Positions 46,011 through 55,011 of a stretch of 64,000 nucleotides of DNA are shown piece by piece. Where the stretch lies: positions 47,882,196 to 47,946,195 of the forward strand of contig JALGQZ010000003.1 of NCBI GenBank assembly GCA_023105745.1. Reading direction: 5' to 3'. The DNA is from Austropuccinia psidii. Taxonomy: Eukaryota; Basidiomycota; Pucciniomycetes; Pucciniales; Sphaerophragmiaceae. The number at the start of each line of letters is the position of its first letter. Within the stretch, counting starts at the first letter, position 1. The position numbers were made by a program, and so were the translations under genes. The notes under the pieces are model-generated. The model was not told the DNA's origin. It made no database searches and saw only the letters and a list, made by a program, of their open reading frames with translations.

Positions 46011-47083
46011 AAAGCCCTCAGCATGGCTTTAAACTGCTGGTTTTGCTTGTTTTTAATTTAGTTTATTAATTATTTTATGATACAAAAAAAAAATATAACA
46101 AAAAAGTCCTCAGCAAGACTCAAAACTGCTTATTTCTCTTTTGCTCCATTTTTTTAAATATAATAACCAATCTTGTTTTTTTTACTACCATTTTATTAAC
46201 AACTATTTTCAATTTTGACTATAGTGATTATAAGAAACAGAAAAGCCCTAAGTATGGCTATAAACTGCTGGTTTGAATTTTTCTATCTTGCTTTTTTGTT
46301 ATGCTGATTTTATATTTTATTCTATTTTTTTTATTTTCTAATTAAGACTTATAAATCAAGAGCCCTCAGTATGGCTTTAAACTGCTGGGTTTGTTTATTT
46401 TAATTAAATTATTTTTATTAATTTTTTATGCTACAGGGCTATAAATGACAATGCAAAGCCCTAAGAAAGGCTTTAAGCTGCCATTTTGTTTATGCTTTTT
46501 CTTATATTTTATGATATATTATACTGACATATTTTATTTTGAATGCTACAGGTGTTCATCATGAAAATATTCCTCTGATTTTATAACATTAAAAGTGCTT
46601 TTAAAGTGAAAAGGAGTCCTTAACAAGACTATAAACTGTTTAATTCAATTTATAACTTGGCTTTGAAGATAAATCAAAACCAAAAGTATCAACAAGGAAT
46701 CAAGTAATTATCAACAAAAAAAATAAGTCAATGGTCCTTGGCAAGAACACAAACTGCCCACCACTAAGATTCTCAACAAGGACTCAAAATAAAAAACAAT
46801 CAACCAATGGTCCTTGGCAAGACCATAAACTGCCCCTTCAAATATCAACAAAAAATCACTCAAAGTACCAACAAATAATATAAAATAAAAAAAAGTAAAT
46901 TAACCAATGGTCCTTGGCAAGACCATAAACTGCCCACTAAAAATTCTCAACTAGGACTCAAATTACAACACAATCAACCAATGGTCCTTTGCAAGACCAT
47001 AAACTGCCTATTTAAAATATTCAAAAAGATTGAACAAGGACTAACAAGACAGGATAAGTCCTAGGCAAGACTATAAACTACCT
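46011..47083 (+). ncRNA. Class II pseudoknot array, first cluster (11 copies)
   Basis: The shared pattern is stem 1 (4-6 bp), an 8-base loop starting CT, stem 1 again, a linker usually TAAAC, then a tetramer pairing with the loop. Loop/downstream pairs: 46019 CAGCA/TGCTG 46035; 46112 AGCA/TGCT 46127; 46367 CAGT/ACTG 46381; 46622 AACA/TGTT 46637; 46740 GGCA/TGCC 46755; 46816 GGCA/TGCC 46831; 46916 GGCA/TGCC 46931; 46991 GCA/TGC 47005. Stem 1 varies too: AAAGCC/GGCTTT, AGTC/GACT, AGCC/GGCT, ATGGTC/GACCAT. Copies at 46244, 46455 and 47057 keep stem 1 but have a weak or no second stem. Confidence 0.68.
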
Positions 47084-47366
47084 GAGGTTTCATTTTACTT
47101 TATTTTTTTTCTACCTTCTAATTTTATGTCATTATAAAAAAGAATTGCAAAGATGTACTGACATAAGCGTTTGAACATATTTTTTATTTTATTTTGTTTT
47201 TTATCCCAAAATTCAACTATTTAGTTATTTTCCCTAAGAATTAGGGGCATATCCCAGTCAAGGTCTCAAAAATATTCTTTTTTATCTTCATCATATTTTT
47301 TCTTCTAGTATTACTTTAAGAGCCATTAAGTTGGCTCAATTTTTTCCATTCAAAAAAATAATAATT

Positions 47367-47370
<4 letters not shown>

Positions 47371-47404
<34 letters not shown>
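47371..47404 (+). repeat. Poly-A tract (34 A)
   Basis: An uninterrupted A run inside element D. A second of 36 A lies at 48007-48042. They could mark old retroposed ends or simply be expanded homopolymers. Confidence 0.8.
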
Positions 47405-47406
<2 letters not shown>

Positions 47407-48005
47407 TCAATTTATTTGAAATATTTCTTCAATTACAAGAAAGTGATTGGAACTTGTTCGAAAAGAAGAAGTATTTGTGCCATGAAGGCATTAATTGAAC
47501 TCTAATGGAGCTATTTATATTAAAAAACTCATAAATTGATGACATAATTTGGGGAATTTACATATTAATAACACCTCAATGTGCTATTTATTCAAAAAAG
47601 AATTTAAAAGCCCCCCCAAAAAGAAAACAAGAGTTTTTTTTAACTGTACAAATTTTTAATTTCACTGTTTATATTTTTTCAACAACTCAAATGCATTTAT
47701 GGGTAACAGAAAATCTGAACCATAAAGGGGATGGACTTGAAATAAAGTCTGAGTCACAATGATGATTTCAAAAGGAAGAGTTGTGGCATCATAAGGGTCA
47801 TTATATGACTAAAGGACCCAAATTATGATCATTCAACTATGTAATATTAATCATAAATACTCTCAAGAGCACCAATTCTTACTGATTGGCACAAATTACC
47901 ACCTTTAACCAAACAGTTCCATGATCTTAATTGTGATTCAGGTTTATTTCCTTTAAATTGTGATTTTTACTCAAGATATCTCACTCAATGGTTATTTTAT
48001 ACTTA

Positions 48006-48043
<38 letters not shown>

Positions 48044-48720
48044 AACTTATTATTGAATCATCCTCAAAATAAAACTGTGTAAATTTTGTGTAGCATTATT
48101 TATTCTTATCAAAAGCAATATAAAAAATAAGGGGTGGGTAAACTTATTTCTTACACTATCCCTTATAGTGGAAGTTTTGGGGGAATGAGAACATATCCTC
48201 TTCCAAATTTGAAAACCAACTCAAAAATTTTAAATGGAGAGGGGGGCCCTCATCCAAACAAATATTATTAAATAAATATATCAATAAATCAATCTTAAAA
48301 TCAATTTTAAATCACCTTATTATTACAATTTTTTATTTTTCATTTCTTATAACAGGATTAATTCAGGAATACAAAAGAACAAAAGGACATAAATTATTTT
48401 GAAGAAACAGCAAGAGAATTGAGAAACAACTCATTATAAGAAAATTATTCAGAATACTGAAAATGAAGAAAATTATTTATGAAGAAAAGCAGGAGTTCCT
48501 TATGGATTGACCTTTGGGGAACACCAGACCTTGGAAGTTTCTTTGATTCTGGATTGAAACTCATTTGGAATTCAAGAATCACTGGCCAGGATTTATGGAC
48601 TGAAGGATGACTCACTGGATTAATTATTGACTCAGGACTCACTCAACATGATGGACCAACAAGATTATGAAAACACTCAACTCAAATTGCCCTTGGGATT
48701 TTAAAGAAGCTTGAAGACTC
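47405..48720. other. AT-rich spacer within the pseudoknot region
   Basis: No gene seen. It contains the second poly-A tract (48007-48042). The block 48140-48260 is somewhat G-rich (GGGGGAATG, GGAGAGGGGGGCCC) and resembles a polypurine tract like the one before the 3' LTR of D, but no LTR follows it. Confidence 0.4.
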
Positions 48721-49213
48721 AAGAGGTCCTCAGCATGACACTAAACTGCTTCCCCTGTAGACTTGGGCAGGGAAACTTATAAAAAATAACAGCCAAGAAG
48801 CTGGAGGGGATTGTCCTAGTCAGGAGAAGTGCTGAAGGACCTTTTTTGTCCTCAGCATGACAATAAACTGCTCCCTTTGTGTAACAGGAACAAGGGGTTT
48901 TACAAGTGTTTAGCATTATCAAATTGGCCAAAATGAACAAAGTGAAGTCTCAAGCCATCAATTAAGATAAGAAAATTCCTTATCAAGAAATAAAACAACC
49001 AGAAGAATCTTGCATCAAGTGGGAATCATGATGATTGAAGAATAAAACAAGAGTCAAGTGGAATCCAAATTCAAGCCCAAAGGAGCTCAAGAATCAAGAT
49101 AAGCCCTTGGATTAGACCAGGAGGTCCTTGCATGACTTAAACTGCAGGACTTGTATACCTAATATACAGGGGTTACACACCTAGTTGTAGGTCCTGTATG
49201 ACCTTAAAATACA
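48721..49213 (+). ncRNA. Class II pseudoknot array, second cluster (4 copies)
   Basis: Copies: 48732 AGCA/TGCT 48747; 48846 stem TTGTC/GACAA with 48854 AGCA/TGCT 48869; 49129 TGCA/TGCA 49143; 49189 stem AGGTC/GACCT with 49195 TGTAT/ATACA 49209. The last two show fully different but still complementary second stems. The cluster ends 170 bp upstream of the reverse-transcriptase frame, as if placed for its expression. Confidence 0.65.
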
Positions 49214-49382
49214 TTTATTTATGGAAGAAAGAAGAAAGAAGAATTGTGAAGACCTCAATATTTCAGGACACTAAGAAATTCTTAGAAATAATTAAAAAAA
49301 AAACTAATTGAAGATGGATCACCAAATTTTAGCAGCCAAATACAAATCAGTCCTGAAGAAGGTGAGACCAGTCAATTAGCCA

Positions 49383-52300
49383 ATGCCTCAAGACCTTAAC
49401 CCACCTTTGTCAAGAGATCCTTATGAAACACCTTTATCACCCAACCCACCTATATTTCAAGAAACCTTCAAGGTCACCCATGAAAGACTGCAAGCAGTTA
49501 ATTTTGGCCCACCAGGATGGTTATCAAATGAAGAAATCAATCTACTTAAAAATGTTATTACCTTAAGGTAAAAAGCAATAGCTTTCTGTGAAGAAGAAAG
49601 AGGATTACTCAAACACTCATATGGAAAACCTTACAAGATACCAGTAATACCTCATGAACCTTGGCAGAAGAAACCAATTCCCATTCCCAAATCAATTTTA
49701 CCTCAGTTTACTGAATTAATCAGAGAAAGAATCAAGACTGGAATCTATGAGCAATCCACCTCAAGCTATACAAGCCCAATATTTTGTGTGGCCAAATCAA
49801 ATGGGAAACTCAGAATTGTCCATGACCTTCAAGAACTCAACAAAGTCACCATCAAGGATGCTGGCTTACCACCTCACATTGAAGAATTTGTAGATGCATT
49901 TGCAGGAAGAGCATGCTATGGACTAGGAGACATCATGGGAGGATATGATGAAAGAGAATTAGATGTCACTACAAGACCCCTCACAACTTTTGCAACACCC
50001 CTTGGAAGGATGCAACTCACAAGACTACCCCAAGGAGCCACAAACTCAGTAGCAGTATACCAAGCCCAAATGACCTGGATACTCCAAGAAGAAATACCAG
50101 AAAGGGTAGGAATTTTTATTGATGATGGAGGAATAAAATGACCAAGATCACTTTATAACCAGGAAACACTACCAGAAAACCCCTCAATCAGAAGATTTAT
50201 ATGGGAATATGCCATAACCTTAGAAAGAGTGTTATTCAGGATTGAAGAAGCAGGACTTACTATCTCAGGATCAAAGTTTCCATGCTGTGTTCCAGCTCTT
50301 GACATAGTAGGGCATGTTGTATCATTCAAAGGAAGAACAATCTCAAAACAAAAGATCAACAAGATTCAAAATTGGCCAACACCTCTTAACAAGAAGGAAA
50401 TAAGGGGATTTTTTGGTCTTTGTGCTTATGTGAGGATGTTTATTGAAAACTTCTCACAAGCTGAATCACCACTCAGGAGGCTCACCAGAGAAGATGTTAA
50501 CTGGGATTGGGATCAAAAATGTGAAGAAGCTTTCCATAAGCTCAGAATAATAGTTGGAGAAGAAATAACTCTCAAGAGTTTGGATTATTACAAAGGATCA
50601 GGAAAAATTAAGCTAGCAGTAGATTCAAGCTACATTGCTGCAGGAGCAGTACTCACTCAAGAAGACAAAGAAGGAAAGGATAGACCAGTGTTATATGAAT
50701 CAATAACTTTTTCAAAATTGGAATCAAAATACTCACAACCCAAATTGGAACTCTGTGGAGTTGCAAGAACTCTCAAGAAGCTTCAAACAATACTTTGGGG
50801 ACAGCATTTTGAATTACAGGTTGATGCCAAGGCCTTAATTGAAATGATAAACACCCCTTGCTTACCCAATGCCCCCATGACAAGATGGGTGGCTTTCATT
50901 CAACTATTTTCCTTTGATTTGGTACACAAACCAGGGAAAACTTTCACTATGCCAGATGGGCTATCCAAAAGACCAAAAAACTCAGAAGAAGAAGATGAAG
51001 ATGCACCAGAATTTGATGAAGAAGAAGATTGGATCAAGCCACACCCTGGATTTGGGGCCAAGAATGTAAATTCACTCAATTTTTCAGGAATACAAGTACC
51101 AACCAAACAAGAAGGATTTTGGAAGAGAATGCAAGAATACTTAAGTACAATGAAAAAACCAAAATCAAGTAAAGATGAAGAATTTAGAAGGATAAAAAGA
51201 AGGTCATCCAGCTTTTTCTTGGAAGATGGCCAGCTCAAAAGAAGAAATAACCCAAGCCCTCAATTGGTTATATCAAGTCATAAAGCTCAAAGCTACATTT
51301 TGAATTCACTTCATGAAAACATGGGCCAGAGAGGGGAAAATGAAACTTACAGGAGAATTAAAGCAAGATATTGGTGGGAAGGAATGAAGAAATCAGTCAA
51401 GAAATGGGTTCAATCTTGCCTGGCCTGCCAAAAGAGAATTCAAAACTTACAAAGGGAACAAGGAAGGCCTACAGCAACATCAACAATCTTTGAAAGGGTA
51501 AGTATGGATGCAGTCCATATCAAATCTGGAAGATGGAAATATATGGTTGTGGCCAGAGATGATTTTTCAGGATGGCCAGAAACAGTTGGACTAGTCAAAT
51601 TAACAGCAAAAGCAGTTGCAGAATGGTTCACCTCAGAATGGATATGCAGGTATGGCTCACCAAAAGAAGTAACTTTTGATGGGGGGCCAGAGTTTGGAAA
51701 AGAATTGCAAGATGCAGTAAATAAAGCAGGATCAAGGATCAGAGTCACCACACCTTATTACCCAGAGTCTCAAGGAATGGTTTAAAGGGGCCATAAGCAA
51801 CTCAAAGATGCATTAATCAAGATGTGTGGAGAAAATGGAGGAAAATGGAAAAAATATCTACCTTTGGTTACATTGGCTGACAGAATCTCAACTAAAAGGA
51901 CAACTGGTTTCTCACCATATGAACTCCAATTTGGACAACTACCAGTCTTACCAATTGACATTGAAACAAAAACATTTTTAGCAGTAGAATGGCATAAAAT
52001 ATCCACAACTGAGGAATTACTGGAAGCCAGAGCTAAACAACTAGAAGGGAAAGAAGAAATGAGAAGGAAAGCAGCAGAAAAACTCAAAAAATCAAGGGAA
52101 GACTCAATGAAATATTGGGATAGAAGAATGGCACACCAACTAAGGTCACCACTCAATCCAGGAGATTTGGTCCTGGTTTACAACAAAGCAATAGAAACTA
52201 ATTGGGGACTACTTTTCAAAAACAAATGGAATGGACCCTACAGAGCAATCAGACAAATAAACAATGGACCATATGAACTTGAGGAGCTGGATGGAACAGA

Positions 52301-52460
52301 ATTAGCAAGAAGATTTTCAGCCTCTCAAGTCAAAAGGTTTTACCCAAGAGGAAAGTTGATAGACACAAAAAAAGACACAGAAGAAGAAGAAAGTGAAGAA
52401 GATGAATCAATAAATGAGGAGGAGGTATTGGAGGAAACCATAGAATCAGATGCAGAATAG
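49383..52460 (+). pseudogene. pol of element D: reverse transcriptase, RNase H, integrase
   Basis: One reading phase from 49383 to 52460 with stops at 49569 (TAA), 50139 (TGA) and 51783 (TAA). RT: GKLRIVHDLQELNK near 49803; LPQGATNS near 50023; catalytic FIDDGG near 50112-50129. RNase H: LAVDSSYIAAGAVLTQE near 50614; ADGLSK-type end at MPDGLSKRP near 50950. Integrase: zinc finger end CLACQKR near 51418; DAVHIKSGRWKY near 51509; FDGGPEFG near 51677. The TAA at 51783 falls where the third catalytic acid (Glu, in the usual GMVER) is expected, so this copy lacks a complete DDE triad. The integrase finger reads HENMGQRG, where a second His is usual. The tail is acidic. The RT resembles a clade widespread in basidiomycetes. 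Confidence 0.9.
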
Positions 52461-52496
52461 AGAGCTCTCACCTGGAATTCTGGGGACAGCATTAAA

Positions 52497-52508
52497 TGGA
52501 GAGGGGGA
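52497..52508 (+). other. Polypurine tract of element D
   Basis: GGAGAGGGGGA (with preceding ATGGAG) immediately before the 3' LTR; it would prime plus-strand DNA synthesis. Confidence 0.75.
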
Positions 52509-54502
52509 TGTGGTATTCCATACCATTTTTTTCACCAGGCTCAAGCTCATAGTACCCCAAAACAGCAGTCAATCCATCCTACAGGCAGACTTACACTCAA
52601 ATTTTACACCAAAAGGTCAATTTTACAGCAAGAAGCTGGGTTTAACTCATAAAACCATGGCACAGGCACCAAAAGGAAGTGTATGTGTTTAAATAAATTA
52701 TTCAATTTCATTATGCATATGTAAAAAATCAAGTTACATATAGTACACTAGTTACAACAAATAAGGTACCACCCTTTAAATTACACACTCCACCCAGCCT
52801 TACACCCCTTTATAGCCACAGGACTCATGCAGCAAGAAAAGGACACCTGCATGAATTACACAGCAACCTAGATCTCAACATAGAAAAATCACATGATGCA
52901 AAGCTCAACTCCATGGAATTCCTCCAATTCATTTACAACACAGCTACAGGAGTACCTTATCTTATATCCACAGTAACCCCACTTGAAGCCTTAAAACAGA
53001 AACAAAATTATTTACACCACTCATCACCTCATGTGAACCAAAGCTAGTTATAACAGGCTGCATGAAGTACACAATTTTAATTAAATCTCAACCACATGAC
53101 TATGCACAGCATGTGTCAAAATCAAAAATCACATCATCTCATAAAAACAGTAAATTCACCAGTGCAAGAAATTATCACCTGACTTCATTTTAAAGTTCAA
53201 AAAGAAGAAAAACAACCATGACACCTGAATAAAATTACACAGCCACTTCTACCAAACCTAAAATAGGACATATGCAAAGGAGTTACAAGGTCATCATGTG
53301 ATACTGCATCCACCAACAGAATATCATGTGACAGGAAAGAGGCTGTGCACAACAAAAATTCCCAGCCAAAATTGAATCACCTCATGTATGCAAGGAAAAT
53401 TCAAGAATATCACATCATAATTAGTTTACCAAAAAGACAATCATGTGATAAATGGAGGCTGTGCAGAGAGAAAATTATCACCAAACCTTAAATCACCTGA
53501 CCCATGCAAGAAAGGTCCACACCAAAAATGGAGTCACATGATGAAATCAAGAGGAATTAAGGTGGGAAAAGACAGCTCCCATGGAGGGCCCCTGGGCTCC
53601 CAAAAGGTATAAATAGAGGGGCTCTCTCCCCCAAATTTCAAAATCCCCCCATGCAAATATATCCCATGCACATTATATCCACTGCAAAGTAGGAGCATAG
53701 GAGTAATTCATCCCTCACCTGGGAGGTAGTCCAGCAAATTATAGTGAACTTACTTACCCAGTAGCTAAGCTCAGTGGAAGTATATTGTTGAAGATTACCC
53801 AGTAGCTAAGCTCAGTGGAATCTTATTATTATTAAAATAAAAATAAAAATTACCCAGTACCCAAGATTAGGGTTACTACTCTAATAAAATATTTTATCGA
53901 CTCAAATTAAAACAATTTATCAAGATTTAAAATTAACTTATCTCTTTAAAAATCCAATATCAAAGAACCTTACCTCTTAAATTTAACAAATACAATTTTA
54001 TCTTATTATCAAAAACTCTTAAAAAAAATAACAAACCTTCCAAAAAATTATTTTACTCTATCATAACTTTACCTTAACAAAATTACCTTTATCAACACTC
54101 ATCAAATTTTCCAGAAAACCTTAAATAACCCATCCTACCAAGGAATTATCACCAATAAGAAACAACTCACCTCAATTTCACTAAAAAAAAGATATTAAGA
54201 TTAAACAGACAATTATTTCATTAAAATCTCAAATTTAACCAAAATTACTGACATTATTTTTCACATTATTTATTGAATAGGTCTGATCTGAGACTGCTGA
54301 ATTTTGTCTTCTGCAGTTGTAAAGCCACTTACTAATTTTATTTTGGTTTGTGAGCTCCAAGGAAGATTTTGTTCAGTATTTCAGGAGGGGCAGGCAATAT
54401 ACCCTTGGTTACAGGAGTTATTAGCAATTCAAAACTAGTTACCTGTGATTTCCCCCTCCAGGTACTGCCTCATTTTAATCCCACACAAGAGGAGTTCCCA
54501 CA
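52509..54502 (+). repeat. 3' LTR of element D
   Basis: 1994 bp, colinear with 34489-36494. A 10-bp block (CCACCCTTGG region near 36390) present in the 5' LTR is missing here, and scattered single-base changes were seen, consistent with about 98% identity by eye. Confidence 0.92.
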
Positions 54503-54512
54503 CCGCACATGC

Positions 54513-54595
54513 CAATGCACACGCAAGCGCACCCGCACCCGCACACACCAATGCACACGCAAGCGCACCCGCACCCGCACACGCCAATGCACACG
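54513..54595 (+). repeat. GC-rich minisatellite, 36-bp unit
   Basis: Two full units and a third part: CAATGCACACGCAAGCGCAC followed by CCGCACCCGCACACRC, starting at 54513, 54549 and 54585. It adjoins the 3' LTR of D and continues the GC-rich sequence left of D at 34470-34488. Open frames here on both strands come from the repeat. Confidence 0.85.
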
Positions 54596-54870
54596 TGGTA
54601 TTGTGCGGCGGGCTCTACTAGTGTCACCTGCAAAACAACAATCCCACTCAGGCGGAGTCCTTTTATGGATGACCTGGTGAAGTCAAACCCCCCGCCTACA
54701 TCAAGACTGGCTGAAGGACCTCTTTGATGTGTGTTTGTGCAAACAGGCGGGTCTTGTGTAATTTTTACCAACCATTGGACGGTTGCGGGATGATCAGGTG
54801 GTGAGGAATCTGAGTTGAAGGCACAGGGGAACCAATATTGGTGGATGTCACAGGATTTGGTGTAAGACAA
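54596..54870. other. Right arm of the DNA transposon, no gene
   Basis: Nothing recognisable; open frames are short and overlap the minisatellite. GC content is higher than in the retrotransposons. Confidence 0.4.
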
Positions 54871-54940
54871 GAGTAGGACGTGTGCTTGACGTTCGCTTGA
54901 TTTTTGCTTGACGTGAGCTCGACTTTTATCCTGCTTGACG
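54871..54940 (+). repeat. Right subterminal CTTGACGT motif cluster
   Basis: TGCTTGACGT or close variants recur: near 54883, 54893 (TTCGCTTGATT), 54904 (TTGCTTGACGTGAG) and 54932 (CTGCTTGACGTGAA). The reverse complement ACGTCAAGC is related to the CGTCA words at the left end. Likely binding sites for the transposase or the element's DNA-binding protein. Confidence 0.7.
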
Positions 54941-54982
54941 TGAAGTCAATCGCCGACGATTGACACAAGATTCGCCCCGGTG
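54941..54982 (-). repeat. Right terminal inverted repeat of the giant DNA transposon
   Basis: It ends GATTCGCCCCGGTG. Its reverse complement begins CACCGGGGCGAATC and pairs with 10315-10356 with three mismatches. ATG follows (54983-54985) as target duplication. The internal palindrome GTCAATCG-CCGA-CGATTGAC is at 54945-54964. Confidence 0.92.
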
Positions 54983-54985
54983 ATG

Positions 54986-55011
54986 GTACAATTTGTTTTG
55001 GTGGTAGGGAA
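54986..55011 (+). other. End of the internal region of element A with polypurine tract
   Basis: GGTACAATTTGTTTTGGTGG then TAGGGAA, colinear with element B just before its 3' LTR. The purine-rich GGTGGTAGGGAA is the probable polypurine tract. Confidence 0.8.

Larger units (their letters stand above)
34489..54502 (+). mobile_element. Element D: 20-kb Ty3/gypsy retrotransposon inserted near the right end of the DNA transposon
   Basis: LTRs of about 2 kb (34489-36494, 52509-54502) start TGTGG and end CCACA. I counted few differences by eye, roughly 98% identity. Internal order is primer site, gag-protease, accessory ORFs, about 7 kb with little coding on this strand, RT-RNase H-integrase, polypurine tract. 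Typical gypsy elements have 4-7 kb internal regions; this one has 16 kb. Flanks are CCCAC and CCGCA, so no perfect 5-bp duplication; CCAC/CCGC would be a 4-bp match with one change. The gag-pol frames contain six in-frame stops but no frameshift. Confidence 0.9.
10315..54982 (+). mobile_element. Giant EnSpm/CACTA-type DNA transposon carrying TET/JBP, SNF2, Zn2Cys6 and Tnp2 genes
   Basis: The ends are inverted repeats of 42 bp (39 of 42 identical) starting CACC. They are flanked by the 3-bp direct repeat ATG (10312-10314 and 54983-54985), and element B supplies the empty-site sequence. CACTA-superfamily elements are known for CAC-starting ends, 3-bp duplications, subterminal repeats and a Tnp2-like transposase; all are present. 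Length is 44,668 bp, of which 4.4 kb (B) and 20.0 kb (D) are later retrotransposon insertions, so the native element is about 20 kb. Six cargo or transposition genes were found: three on + plus the transposase, and two on -. Most have frameshifts, so autonomy is doubtful. Confidence 0.88.

Noticed and set aside
48150..48260. Purine-rich stretch as the polypurine tract of another nested LTR element
   Set aside because: No LTR start follows, and no second LTR pair was found around it.
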